Source of the DNA: Brevibacterium luteolum
Lineage (GTDB): Bacteria; Actinomycetota; Actinomycetes; Actinomycetales; Brevibacteriaceae
DNA length: 64,000 nucleotides
Assembly: GCF_013004595.1 (NCBI RefSeq)
Contig: NZ_JABEMC010000004.1
Location: 124,001-188,000, forward strand
Reading direction: 5' to 3'
Below, piece after piece: positions 1 to 8,601 of the stretch; the first letter of the stretch is position 1; each line of letters opens with the position of its first letter. Below the pieces are notes generated by a model. That model did not search any database. It was not told the DNA's origin and was given only the letters and a program-made list of their open reading frames with translations. Position numbers and translations under genes: made by a program.

Positions 1-98
1 TCATCATGTGCGATGCGGGAGTCATCAGTGCTCACTTCCGTCTCGGGGTCCGGTGCGGCGCCGACAACGCTGTCTGGCGCGGGGTTCGAGCAGTGCAT
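1..98 (-). CDS. Start of an unidentified protein, cut by the window edge
   Basis: An open frame runs leftwards off the edge from a possible ATG at 98. It encodes about 32 residues rich in Asp, Glu, Ser and Thr (starting MHCSNPAPDSVV). The other two minus-strand frames contain stops here, and the spacing of 61 bases after the YibE/F stop suits a downstream gene of the same operon. There is no clear Shine-Dalgarno and no recognisable domain. In related actinobacteria dusB or a dGTPase gene often lies near glyS, but nothing in these residues proves either. Confidence 0.35.
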   Translation of the reverse strand, partial: MHCSNPAPDSVVGAAPDPETEVSTDDSRIAHD

Positions 99-159
99 CC
101 GGGCCGAAGCCGGGGATACGTCTCAGCAGGGGGATGCGTCTGTCGGATGACAGCCTATC

Positions 160-1413
160 TCAGATTTCGGCCTCTGCAGCGGAGTACGCGCGTGTGCCGG
201 AGCGCACCACCAGCACGGCGATGAGGGTGGTGGCCGGGATCGCGATGACCAGGCCGATCGAGGTCACCAGGGTGGAGACGACGGAGATCGCCTGTTCGCC
301 AAGCGTGAGTGATTCGAGGAACGGCCGGGAGGAGGCGGCGACGAGCAGCAGCACGGTCAGCGCACCTCCGGCGTAGGCGAAGGCGATGGTGTACACGGTG
401 GAGGCGATGTGGTCGCGGCCGATGCGCATCGCCGAGGTGAAGATTTCCCGTTTGGACGCCTCGGGACGGGAGGCGGCCAGCTCCCACACGGCGGCCGCCT
501 GGGTGATGGTGACATCGTTGAGCACGCCGAGGCCGGCGATGAGGATCGCACAGACGACGAGGTCGGCCATCGACAGCCCGTCGGTCCAGGCGAGAATGTA
601 GGTCTCTTCGGTGTAGATGCCGGCCAACTTCGACCAGGTCGTCCACAGCGCGCCGAGCACACCGGTGATGAGGATGCCGAACAGGGTCCCGAGCAGCGCA
701 GTCGTGGTGCGGGCTGAGAACCCGTGAGCCAGGTACAGGACGATGAACATGATGACCGCAGCGGCGGTGATGCCGACGAGCACGGCCGGTTTGCCGTCCA
801 TCACTGCCGGGAGCATGAACCACACCATGACGGCGTAGGCCAATGCCAGGCCGATGAGCGCGCGCAGCCCTTTGAGTCCGGCGACGAGCATGACGAGGGC
901 GGCGTAGACAAAGGCGAGGACGCCGAGGGAGATGTTGCGGTCGAAGTCGACGAAGACGAAGTCGGCGGAGGTCGGCTCGTTGGTCGGGTCGCTGCCGGGT
1001 GCCTGCTCACCGGATGGCTGCCCGCCGCCGGTGATCGCATCGGCGACCGAGTCGGTCTGCGCATCGTCCATGACGATGACTTTGATCCGGTCGCCTGCTG
1101 CGATGCCGGTCTTGATCGCCTCGGGCGGGGCGTACATCGTGCCGGTGCGCTCCCCCGTATTGAGCGTGATCGCCCCGCAGCCGGTGGATTCGTAGTCCGG
1201 GCAGGCGCGCAGGTCGATCGATTCGACCGTGCCCGAGGTGAATTCGGCACCGTCGGCCAGGGCCGCCGGATCCCACCGGTCGGTGGCCTCAGACGAGGGC
1301 CAAAGCCACACGAGCCCCACGACAGACAGGACGGCCAGCGGGATGAGCATCCCGAGCATGACCGACCAGGCCTGTCGTGAGGCGCGCGGCAGTGTTTCTG
1401 CGATGTAGTGCAT
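160..1413 (-). CDS. YibE/F family multi-spanning membrane protein
   Basis: The 417-residue protein has one N-terminal membrane helix (about 20-40), an extracytoplasmic region of about 110 residues, and then roughly seven helices to the C terminus. The segment GLGVLNDVTITQAAAVWEL in the second half is the family hallmark. YibE/F proteins are found across Firmicutes and Actinobacteria; some are proposed transporters, but none has a firmly proven substrate. It lies 47 bases downstream of glyS on the same strand, with a hairpin between, so partial read-through from glyS is possible. The extracytoplasmic loop has two cysteines (in the segment ACPDYESTGC) that could form a disulfide; this is inference. 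Family assignment is firm, function unknown. Confidence 0.88.
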   Translation of the reverse strand: MHYIAETLPRASRQAWSVMLGMLIPLAVLSVVGLVWLWPSSEATDRWDPAALADGAEFTSGTVESIDLRACPDYESTGCGAITLNTGERTGTMYAPPEAIKTGIAAGDRIKVIVMDDAQTDSVADAITGGGQPSGEQAPGSDPTNEPTSADFVFVDFDRNISLGVLAFVYAALVMLVAGLKGLRALIGLALAYAVMVWFMLPAVMDGKPAVLVGITAAAVIMFIVLYLAHGFSARTTTALLGTLFGILITGVLGALWTTWSKLAGIYTEETYILAWTDGLSMADLVVCAILIAGLGVLNDVTITQAAAVWELAASRPEASKREIFTSAMRIGRDHIASTVYTIAFAYAGGALTVLLLVAASSRPFLESLTLGEQAISVVSTLVTSIGLVIAIPATTLIAVLVVRSGTRAYSAAEAEI

Positions 1414-1445
1414 AGCGGTGCGGTGTCAGTGTCCTGACCCCGCGG

Positions 1446-1466
1446 ATCTGAGGCCGGGCCTCAGAT
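1446..1466 (-). terminator. Hairpin across the glyS stop codon
   Basis: Ten-base arms (ATCTGAGGCC / GGCCTCAGAT) are separated by one base and overlap the last codons of glyS. No T-run follows, so it could be a weak terminator or attenuate expression of the downstream YibE/F gene. Confidence 0.4.
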
Positions 1467-2837
1467 GCCCAGTTCGTCAGCGACGTAGGAGACGACCTCG
1501 TCGATGGCGATGCGATCCTGGCTCATGTCGTCGCGGCGGCGGACGGTCACCGCGTTGTCATCGAGGGTGTCGAAGTCGACGGTGATGCAGAGCGGGGTGC
1601 CGATCTCGTCCTGACGGCGGTAGCGGCGGCCGATCGCACCGGCATCATCGAAGTCGACGTTCCAGCGCTTGCGCAGGTTCGCTGCCAGCTCGCGGGCCTT
1701 CGGCGAGAGCTTCTCATTGCGGCTCAGCGGCAGCACGGCGACCTTGACCGGGGCCAGGCGCGGGTCGAGCTTGAGCACGATGCGCTTGTCGACTCCGCCC
1801 TTGGTGTTCGGTGCCTCGTCTTCGGTGTAGGCGTCGACGAGGAAGGCCATCATCGACCGGGTCAGGCCGAAGGACGGCTCGATGACATACGGGGTGTAGC
1901 GGGTGCCGGCAGCCTGGTCGAAGTACTGCATCTTGTGACCGGAGTGCTCGGTGTGGTTCGACAGGTCGAAGTCGGTGCGGTTGGCGATGCCCATGAGCTC
2001 GCCCCAGGCTCCACCCTGGAAGCCGAACTTGTATTCGATGTCGATGGTGGCAGCCGAGTAGTGGGCGCGTTCGCCGTCAGGGACGTCGAAGCGGCGCATG
2101 TTCTCTGCCTTGACACCGAGGTCGACGAACCAGTTCCAGCAGGCCTCGACCCATTCGTCGAAGAACTTGGGGGCGTCGTCGGGGTGGACGAAGTACTCGA
2201 TCTCCATCTGCTCGAACTCACGCGTGCGAAAGATGAAGTTGCCCGGGGTGATCTCATTGCGGAAGGCCTTGCCGATCTGGCCGATGCCGAACGGCGGCTT
2301 CTTGCGGTTGGCGGTGACGACGTTGTTGAAATTCACGAAGATGCCCTGCGCGGTCTCCGGGCGCAGGTAGTGCAGCCCCTCTTCGTCGTCGACGGCACCG
2401 AGATAGGTCTTCATGAGCCCGGAGAACTGCTTGGGCTCAGTCCAGTTGCCCTCCTGGCCGGTCTCCGGGTCGCGGATGTCGGCCAGGCCGTTCTCCGGTT
2501 CGCGGCCGTGCTTGGCGATGTAGGCCTCGATGAGGTGGTCGGCGCGGTAGCGCTTGTGGGTGTGCAGCGATTCGACGAGCGGGTCGACGAAGGTCTCGAC
2601 GTGGCCGGAAGCCTCCCAGACGCGCTTGGGCAGGATGATCGAGGAGTCGAGGCCGACCATGTCCTCACGCCCGCGGACGAACTCCTGCCACCACAGGGCC
2701 TTGATGTTCTCCTTGAGCTCAACGCCGAGCGGACCGTAGTCCCAGGCGGAACGGGATCCGCCGTAGATGTCTCCTGCCTGGAAGACGAACCCGCGCCGCT
2801 TGGCCAGGGTGATGACGGAATCCAATGTCGAAGCCAC
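1461..2837 (-). CDS. glyS: Glycyl-tRNA synthetase
   Basis: This class II aminoacyl-tRNA synthetase charges tRNA-Gly with glycine in the cytosol. At 458 residues it matches the usual length of the single-chain (alpha2) enzyme of actinobacteria. Visible landmarks are the N-terminal [31 protein letters not shown], the motif 2 region [21 protein letters not shown] and the motif 3 region [14 protein letters not shown] near the anticodon-binding domain. I chose the GTG at 2837 (VASTLDSV) because GGAG lies 9 bases upstream; the longer open frame has no homology-like residues. The gene is divergent from the GntR regulator, with a short intergenic region that must hold both promoters. Confidence 0.97.
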   Translation of the reverse strand: MASTLDSVITLAKRRGFVFQAGDIYGGSRSAWDYGPLGVELKENIKALWWQEFVRGREDMVGLDSSIILPKRVWEASGHVETFVDPLVESLHTHKRYRADHLIEAYIAKHGREPENGLADIRDPETGQEGNWTEPKQFSGLMKTYLGAVDDEEGLHYLRPETAQGIFVNFNNVVTANRKKPPFGIGQIGKAFRNEITPGNFIFRTREFEQMEIEYFVHPDDAPKFFDEWVEACWNWFVDLGVKAENMRRFDVPDGERAHYSAATIDIEYKFGFQGGAWGELMGIANRTDFDLSNHTEHSGHKMQYFDQAAGTRYTPYVIEPSFGLTRSMMAFLVDAYTEDEAPNTKGGVDKRIVLKLDPRLAPVKVAVLPLSRNEKLSPKARELAANLRKRWNVDFDDAGAIGRRYRRQDEIGTPLCITVDFDTLDDNAVTVRRRDDMSQDRIAIDEVVSYVADELGI

Positions 2838-2953
2838 GTGAAATATCTCCTTGAGTCGACTGCGAACGGCTGGCTGCTGTTCGTACCGCTCCCAGGGTAG
2901 CGAATCCGCCGACGTGCCGCGTCTGCGGATCACACCGGCGACTGGAGAGTGAT

Positions 2954-3691
2954 ATGACTAACACCATGACCTCCTCGCCTGCCCATATGCGCATCGCCGA
3001 GCAGCTGCGTGAACGCATCGCCTCCGGTGCGTGGGCACCGGGTGCCCGGCTGCCGGCGGAGCGGATGCTCGCGACGCAGCTCGGTGTTTCGCGGATGACC
3101 GTCCGGCAGGCGCTGGCGGCCCTGCAGCTGGAGGGCCGCATCTCGCGGCGCACCGGGCGCAGCGGCGGCACCTTCGTGGCTGAGGAGCTGCCGGAGGTGG
3201 AGCTGTCGTCGATGCGCGGGTTCATGGGCCAGCTGAGCGAGACCGGCCACGATGTCACCTCCGAGGTGGTCACCGCCTGCCTGCAGCCGGCCTCGGCTGA
3301 GGCGGCGACCGCCCTGGGCTTGGACACCGGCGCCGAGGTGGTGCGCGTCCACCGGCTGCGATTGGTCGATGGCACCCCGGTCCTGGTGGAGGACTCCTGC
3401 TTCCCGGCAGCGCTCGTGCCCGGGATGCTCGAACGGGACCTGACCGGTTCGCTCTATGCGATCCTCGCAGACGCGTTCGGCCAGGCTGCGGTGTCGAAGA
3501 CCGAGGCGCTGACGACCGAGGTGGTCGGCTCAGCCGATGGGAAGCTACTGCAGATCGGTGCCGCGCAGACGGTGCTGCGTCTGACGCGCACCTCGTTCAC
3601 AGATTCCGGCATCCCGATCGAGTACTCGGCTGACACGCTGCGCACCGACCGGCTGCGCATCACCGTTAGCACACCCTCCCACGGCAGGTGA
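2954..3691 (+). CDS. GntR/HutC-family regulator, PhnF-like
   Basis: The 245-residue protein has a winged helix-turn-helix at about 12-80 ([20 protein letters not shown], then a [16 protein letters not shown] wing) and a UTRA ligand-binding domain at about 95-240. A GGAGAG lies 5-10 bases before the ATG. HutC-subfamily repressors bind sites of the type GT-N-TA-N-AC and are released by a metabolite. A perfect site of this class lies 0.8 kb downstream between the HAD gene and the transporter operon, so this protein probably represses them. PhnF of Mycobacterium smegmatis, which controls a phosphonate/phosphate transporter, is the closest functional parallel I know. The true ligand is unknown, and no such site is obvious before its own gene. 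Confidence 0.88.
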   Translation: MTNTMTSSPAHMRIAEQLRERIASGAWAPGARLPAERMLATQLGVSRMTVRQALAALQLEGRISRRTGRSGGTFVAEELPEVELSSMRGFMGQLSETGHDVTSEVVTACLQPASAEAATALGLDTGAEVVRVHRLRLVDGTPVLVEDSCFPAALVPGMLERDLTGSLYAILADAFGQAAVSKTEALTTEVVGSADGKLLQIGAAQTVLRLTRTSFTDSGIPIEYSADTLRTDRLRITVSTPSHGR

Positions 3692-3717
3692 ATCGGCAGC
3701 GCTCGCGCAGGCGAGGC

Positions 3718-4386
3718 TCACTCTGGCAGTGCTGCACCGATGTCGGCGACGGCGAGCCCACCGGCCCCGACCATGAGCACGGACATGCCCGCGCCCTCGG
3801 CGGCCTGCCGGCCGGGTGTTGAGTCCTCGACGACGATCACGCGCTCATCTGCGGTGACGCCGAGCTGCCGGGCGGCGGTGAGGAACCCCTCGGGGGCGGG
3901 CTTGCCGGCAGTGACGTCCTCGCACGCGACGACAGCGGTGAAGCACGCCTCGAACCCGGCTGCCTGCAAAGCACCAGTGACAAGCCGCCGGTAGGTTCCG
4001 GTCACCACTGCCAGCGGCACTCCTGATCCGGCGAGCGCTCGCACGAGGCGGCAGGTCTCGGCAGCGATCCGCGGGGTGTGCGCGACGGCTGCGAGGTATG
4101 CCTCAGCCATCCGGTCGGCGATCTGCTCCGGTGTCACCGTGCGTTCACCTGCGGCGGCGCGGGCGGCGAGCGCGGTGGCGATCTGCGGATCGGACAGGCC
4201 GAGGAACTCGGTGTCGTAGGCCGCAGGGGTGAGCTCGATGCCGAGCTCAGCTGCGATATCGCAGTAGATCGCAGCGAGCAGATCCTCGTCGGCTGAGAGT
4301 GTGCCGTTGAAGTCGAAGAGGACCGCTGCAGCGCTTTCGAGTTGCTGCAAGGCGGTGCTCGCCGGGGCCGGTGGCGTGGTGGTCAT
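3718..4386 (-). CDS. HAD-superfamily hydrolase, phosphonatase/beta-PGM-like
   Basis: The 222-residue protein has a Rossmannoid HAD core with an alpha-helical cap at about 35-105. Motif I is FDFNGTL (Asp25 nucleophile), motif II is VVTGTYRRL, the motif III lysine lies in VTAGKPAPEGF, and motif IV is VVEDSTPGRQAA. The second catalytic Asp of motif I is replaced by Asn27, which changes the general acid/base. The ATG at 4386 has AGGAGA 9 bases upstream; extending further upstream runs through unrelated sequence. It is convergent with the GntR gene (26 bases apart) and divergent from the transporter operon, with the shared operator between. Likely acts in the cytosol on a phosphorylated or phosphonate intermediate of the imported compound; the substrate is not deducible. 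Confidence 0.85.
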   Translation of the reverse strand: MTTTPPAPASTALQQLESAAAVLFDFNGTLSADEDLLAAIYCDIAAELGIELTPAAYDTEFLGLSDPQIATALAARAAAGERTVTPEQIADRMAEAYLAAVAHTPRIAAETCRLVRALAGSGVPLAVVTGTYRRLVTGALQAAGFEACFTAVVACEDVTAGKPAPEGFLTAARQLGVTADERVIVVEDSTPGRQAAEGAGMSVLMVGAGGLAVADIGAALPE

Positions 4387-4454
4387 CGGGGCTTTTCTCC
4401 TGGTTGCGAGGCGGGTGGTCTGCTCATCGTGCCCCGGTCCAGCCCAGCCGCGCA

Positions 4455-4470
4455 AATGGTCTATACCATT
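4455..4470. promoter_or_regulatory. HutC/PhnF-type operator palindrome
   Basis: AATGGTCTATACCATT has perfect six-base arms around CTAT and fits the HutC-family consensus GT-N-TA-N-AC. It lies 68 bases before the HAD start and 102 bases before the lipoprotein start, placed to control both divergent units. The reported PhnF site (TGGTATAGACCA) is the reverse complement of its core. Confidence 0.85.
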
Positions 4471-4572
4471 ATTTACCGGTTGATCACCTGACGTTCTCTC
4501 CACTGTCACCGGCGCTTGCGAGAGTGGCCGCGGCCGCTGGTCACCAGCACCGGACCTCGCCAAAGGAGAATC

Positions 4573-5694
4573 ATGACCACCACCCGCCGTTCCTTTCTCG
4601 GCCTCAGCGCCCTGACCCTCACCACCGCGGGCCTCGGCCTCGCCGGCTGCTCCGACAACACCGCCAGCGCGTCGACGGAGATCGGCACCACGCTGGAGGA
4701 GATCATCGAACTCGCCCAGAAGGAGGGCAAAGTCCAGCTCATCGCGTATCCGGAGACGTGGGCGAACTACAAGGGCCACTTCGAGAAGTTCAAGGCCAAG
4801 TACGGCGTCGACACCCCGGTCGCCAGCCCGGAGGCCTCCTCGGCTGAGGAACTGCAGTCGGTCAAGCAGCTCAAGGGCCAGAAGACCCAGCCCGATGTCC
4901 TCGACATCGGCTACACCTTCACCGAGACCGCGATCTCCGAGGACCTCATCTCCCCGTACAAGCCCTCGAACTTCGATGCCATCCCCGAAGACCTCAAGGA
5001 CCCCGAGGGCCGTTGGGTCGGCGCCTACTACGGCGTGCTGTCCCTGGGCGTGAACACGAAGCTCGCCGATAAGCCCGAGAAGCTCTCCGACCTCCTCGAT
5101 CCCGCCTACAAGGGCAAGGTCGCACTCCCCGGCGACCCGCGCGAAGGCGCCTCGTCGATCGCGACCGTCTTCACCGCTGCCCTGGCCAACGGCGGCAGCC
5201 TCGACGATGTCGGACCGGGCATCGAGTTCTTCGCCGAGCTCGCCGCCTCCGGCAACCTTGTCAACATCTCCTCGGTGCCCAATGCGCTCTCGACCGGGCA
5301 GGCCGCGGTCGTCTTCGACTGGAACTACAACTTCCTCGGCATCGAAGAGGAGATGAAGACCTCCGGTGTGGACCTTGAGCACTTCGTGCCGGAGGAGGCG
5401 GTGTTCGGCAACTTCTACGCCCAGCCGTGCACCATCGACTCCCCGCAGCCCAATGCCGCCCGCCTGTGGGTCGACTGGCTCACCAGCGACGAGGGCAGCG
5501 AGCAGTACGCCCTCGGCGGGGCGATCCCGGCCCGCTTCACCGAGCTGTCCGAAGCCGGCAAGCTCTCCGAGGAGGCCCTGGCCAAGCTGCCGGAGCCGAA
5601 GATCCTCGAAGCAGTGAACTTCCCGACCGTCGCCCAAGGCGAGAGGGGCGCCGAGCTCATCACCCGCGAGTGGGCCGGCAAGGTCCGCCCATGA
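4573..5694 (+). CDS. ABC transporter substrate-binding lipoprotein (Tat type)
   Basis: The 373-residue solute-binding protein belongs to the family-1/iron-2-aminoethylphosphonate group. The signal peptide has a twin-arginine start (RRSFLGLSALTL) and a lipobox LAGC, so it should be exported folded and anchored by a lipidated Cys. AAAGGAGA lies 2 bases further upstream of TC-ATG at 4573, fixing the start. It is the first gene of a five-gene operon in which every gene overlaps the next. Fe3+, polyamine and 2-aminoethylphosphonate binders share this fold, so the ligand cannot be read directly; the HAD and phosphatase-like partners favour an organophosphorus ligand. Confidence 0.9.
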   Translation: MTTTRRSFLGLSALTLTTAGLGLAGCSDNTASASTEIGTTLEEIIELAQKEGKVQLIAYPETWANYKGHFEKFKAKYGVDTPVASPEASSAEELQSVKQLKGQKTQPDVLDIGYTFTETAISEDLISPYKPSNFDAIPEDLKDPEGRWVGAYYGVLSLGVNTKLADKPEKLSDLLDPAYKGKVALPGDPREGASSIATVFTAALANGGSLDDVGPGIEFFAELAASGNLVNISSVPNALSTGQAAVVFDWNYNFLGIEEEMKTSGVDLEHFVPEEAVFGNFYAQPCTIDSPQPNAARLWVDWLTSDEGSEQYALGGAIPARFTELSEAGKLSEEALAKLPEPKILEAVNFPTVAQGERGAELITREWAGKVRP

Positions 5695-6542
5695 AGCCCA
5701 CCCGGACCATCCCCTGGGGAGCGGTGCCGTTCTTCGCGTTCGTCACCGTCTTCCTCATCATCCCGGTCATCGCCAACGTCTGGGCTGCCCTCACCCCTGG
5801 AGGGCAGCTCTCGACCGCCAGCCTCACCCAGCTGGCCGAGCCGCAGTACGCCGATGCCTTCCTCATGACGACGAACCTCTCGCTCGTCACCGCACTGCTG
5901 GGAGGCATCCTCGGGCTCATCCTCGCGTGGGCGCTGACCGTGGTGACCCGCCCGGCCTGGCTGGCCCGGCTCGTCATGAGCTATTCGGCCCTGGCCAGCC
6001 AGTCCGGCGGGGTGCCGCTGGCGTTCGCGTTCATCGCAGCCCTCGGCTCCCAGGGGCTGGTCACCCTGCTCGTCACCGACGTCTTCCCCGGCAGCCTCGA
6101 CGGGTTCCGCCTCGACTCCTTCTGGGGCGTGGCACTGGTCTACCTGTACTTCCAGGCACCGCTCATGACCGTGCTCATCCTGCCGGCCCTCGGCGCCCTG
6201 ACCCAGCAGATGTCCGAGGCCGCCCAGACGATGGGCGCCTCCTGGTTGCGGTATCTCACCGACATCGCCCTGCCGATCCTGACCCCCTCGATCGTCGGGG
6301 CGCTCCTGCTGCTGTTCGCCAACTCGTTCTCCGCCTACGCCACCGCCTATGCACTGGCCGGCGGCGGACTCAACCTCGTGCCGATCGTCATCGGCTTCTT
6401 CCTGCGCGGCAACGTCATGCTCGACGAATCGATGGCCGCCGCCCTGGCCACCGGCATGATGCTCGTCATCATCGTCGCCATGGGCATCCGCCTGCTCATC
6501 GAAAGGAGGTCACGGCGTTGGCAGCTTCCGTCGAACTCCTGA
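5691..6542 (+). CDS. ABC transporter permease, first subunit
   Basis: The 283-residue protein has about six membrane helices and a cytoplasmic EAA loop (EAAQTMGASWLRYLTDIALP) in the binding-protein-dependent permease domain. Its ATG overlaps the preceding stop (ATGA), showing translational coupling. Its extracellular loop near residues 100-130 resembles permeases of the 2-aminoethylphosphonate/iron/polyamine class. It should pair with the next permease to form the membrane pore. Confidence 0.92.
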   Translation: MKPTRTIPWGAVPFFAFVTVFLIIPVIANVWAALTPGGQLSTASLTQLAEPQYADAFLMTTNLSLVTALLGGILGLILAWALTVVTRPAWLARLVMSYSALASQSGGVPLAFAFIAALGSQGLVTLLVTDVFPGSLDGFRLDSFWGVALVYLYFQAPLMTVLILPALGALTQQMSEAAQTMGASWLRYLTDIALPILTPSIVGALLLLFANSFSAYATAYALAGGGLNLVPIVIGFFLRGNVMLDESMAAALATGMMLVIIVAMGIRLLIERRSRRWQLPSNS

Positions 6543-7444
6543 CCACCCCCTCCGGCACCCCGGCAGGAACCGGTGACGCCCGTGCCCGAGGCGCCGGCCG
6601 CCTCGGGCACGGGAAGCGCACCCGGCCTGCCGGCCGGGTCCATGTGCCCGGCATCGTCGTTCTCGTGCTGGCGATGGTGCTGTTCTTCACCCCGCTCATC
6701 GCCTCGGCGATCTTCGGATTCACCCTGCCCGGCATCGGGCTGACGTTTGAGAGCCTCAGCCAGGCGTTCGCCAACCCGATGGCCGTGCAGGCGGTCACCA
6801 TGACCGTGGTGCTCGGGCTGCTGACGACTGCGGCGTCGCTGGCGCTGCTGGTGCCCACGATCGTCTACCTGCACCTCAAGGCCCCACGGGCAGCGAAGCT
6901 GGCGGAGGCGCTGTCAGTCATCCCGATCGTCGTCCCGGCTGTCGCGCTCGTCGCCGGTGCCGGGGTGTTCTTCCGCGCTGTCGCCCCTGGGTTCCTCGTC
7001 AGCCCGTATGCGCTCGTGCCCTTCTACGTCATCATCACGATGCCGCTGGTCTACCGCGCCCTCGATGCCGGGCTGACGGCCCTTCACCTGCGGACCCTCT
7101 TCGCGGCAGCCGCGAGCCTCGGAGCCTCCCCGTGGCGCACGCTCATCGGCATCGTGCTGCCGAATATGCGCGCAGCTCTGCTGTCGGCCGGGCTGCTGTG
7201 CATGGCGATGGTGCTCGGCGAGTTCGCCCTGGCCAGCCTACTGCTGCAGTACACCTTCCCGGTTTTCCTCGTCGAGACCGGGGCCGCGGCACCGCGCGGA
7301 GCGGCAGCCCTGTCGTTCGTCACGATGCTCGCCACCTGGGGCCTGCTGGCCCTCATCTCGCTCATCTCGGCTGCCGGCAACCGCCGCAGGCGCACACCGG
7401 CAGCCGCACCCTCTGTCACCTCCACCGCCAAGGAACAGCCATGA
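6518..7444 (+). CDS. ABC transporter permease, second subunit
   Basis: The 308-residue permease has about six helices, a 40-residue hydrophilic N-terminal tail and an EAA-like loop (AAAASLGASPWRTLIGIVLP). I chose the TTG at 6518 because AAAGGAGG lies 8 bases upstream; no ATG or GTG follows before the first membrane helix except inside the tail. The start overlaps the end of the first permease by 25 bases. Together they form a heterodimeric pore with the ATPase below. Confidence 0.88.
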   Translation: MAASVELLTTPSGTPAGTGDARARGAGRLGHGKRTRPAGRVHVPGIVVLVLAMVLFFTPLIASAIFGFTLPGIGLTFESLSQAFANPMAVQAVTMTVVLGLLTTAASLALLVPTIVYLHLKAPRAAKLAEALSVIPIVVPAVALVAGAGVFFRAVAPGFLVSPYALVPFYVIITMPLVYRALDAGLTALHLRTLFAAAASLGASPWRTLIGIVLPNMRAALLSAGLLCMAMVLGEFALASLLLQYTFPVFLVETGAAAPRGAAALSFVTMLATWGLLALISLISAAGNRRRRTPAAAPSVTSTAKEQP

Positions 7445-8601
7445 CCACCATCACCACGCCCCTGCGCGAGGAGTTCGTGTCCCTGTCCGGAGTCACGAAG
7501 ACCTACGGATCCAAGACCGTCCTGTCCGACCTCAGCCTCGACCTGCACCGCGGAGAGCTGCTGGCCCTGCTCGGCCCGTCGGGCTGCGGGAAGACGACGA
7601 CGCTTCGGATTCTTGCTGGTCTGGAGACCCCGGATGCCGGCACCGTGCACATCGGCGAGCGCGACGTCACCCGCGTCGATGTGCGTCGCCGCGGCATCGG
7701 CATCGTCTTCCAGTCATACAGCCTCTTCCCGCACATGACCGCTGCCGAGAACGTCGGTTACGGGCTGCGCATCCGCCGGCAGGCCGGCCGTGCTGCGACA
7801 GCAGCCGAGCTGCTGGAGACCGTCGGGCTGGCCGAGCACGCGGGGAAGTATCCTGCCCAGCTCTCCGGCGGCCAGCAGCAGCGCGTCGCATTGGCCCGGG
7901 CGTTGGCACTGGAGCCGAATGTGCTGCTGCTCGATGAACCGCTCTCAGCTCTCGATGCCGCGGTGCGTGTGCAGCTGCGCGAGCACATCCGCCGCATCCA
8001 GATGGAGAAGAACATCACCACCCTTATGGTCACCCACGACCAGGAGGAGGCCCTGACGATGGCAGACCGGGTCGGTGTCATGAATGCCGGGCGCATCGAA
8101 CAGCTCGACACACCTGCCGAGCTCTACCGCCGGCCGGTCAGCCCGTTCGTGGCGACCTTCGTCGGCAACGTCAACCGGATGCCGGCGAAGAAGGCTGCTG
8201 ATGGCACCTTCGCTGTCGCCGGCCGGCCTGTCACCCCGATTGGTGAGCTGCCGGACGGCACCACAGCTGCCATCGCGCTCATCCGGCCTGAGGACATCGC
8301 CATCAGCCCCACAGATGCCGTCGACACCCGCCCGGGTCTGGCCGGTGTCGTGCACTCGAGTGTGCTGCGCGGTTCGCTCAGCAGTGTCTACGTCGATGTC
8401 GCCGAGCTCCCCCACCCGGTGCGTGTCGACCTCTCGACCGCGCAGGCGAGCGCGTTCGCCCTCGGCGCTGATGTCAGCCTGCAGCTGCTGCGCAGCGAAG
8501 CCGTCCTCGAACCTGCCGGCCCAGCCGCCTCCTCGGGCACCGGCGATGCTCAGGCGGCCGCCGCCTCGGACAGGGATGCGCACACGGGAGTCCGCGCATG
8601 A
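7441..8601 (+). CDS. ABC transporter ATP-binding subunit (PotA/PhnT-like)
   Basis: The 386-residue ATPase has Walker A GPSGCGKTTT, a Q-loop FQSYSLFPHM, signature LSGGQQQRVALARAL, Walker B VLLLDEPLSAL and switch His in VTHDQEEAL. The C-terminal 140 residues form a TOBE/OB-type regulatory domain (IRPEDIAISP). This architecture is that of ATPases for iron, polyamine and 2-aminoethylphosphonate uptake. ATGA overlaps join it to the genes on both sides. A low-complexity Ala/Gly/Asp tail of about 30 residues ends the protein. Confidence 0.93.
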   Translation: MTTITTPLREEFVSLSGVTKTYGSKTVLSDLSLDLHRGELLALLGPSGCGKTTTLRILAGLETPDAGTVHIGERDVTRVDVRRRGIGIVFQSYSLFPHMTAAENVGYGLRIRRQAGRAATAAELLETVGLAEHAGKYPAQLSGGQQQRVALARALALEPNVLLLDEPLSALDAAVRVQLREHIRRIQMEKNITTLMVTHDQEEALTMADRVGVMNAGRIEQLDTPAELYRRPVSPFVATFVGNVNRMPAKKAADGTFAVAGRPVTPIGELPDGTTAAIALIRPEDIAISPTDAVDTRPGLAGVVHSSVLRGSLSSVYVDVAELPHPVRVDLSTAQASAFALGADVSLQLLRSEAVLEPAGPAASSGTGDAQAAAASDRDAHTGVRA

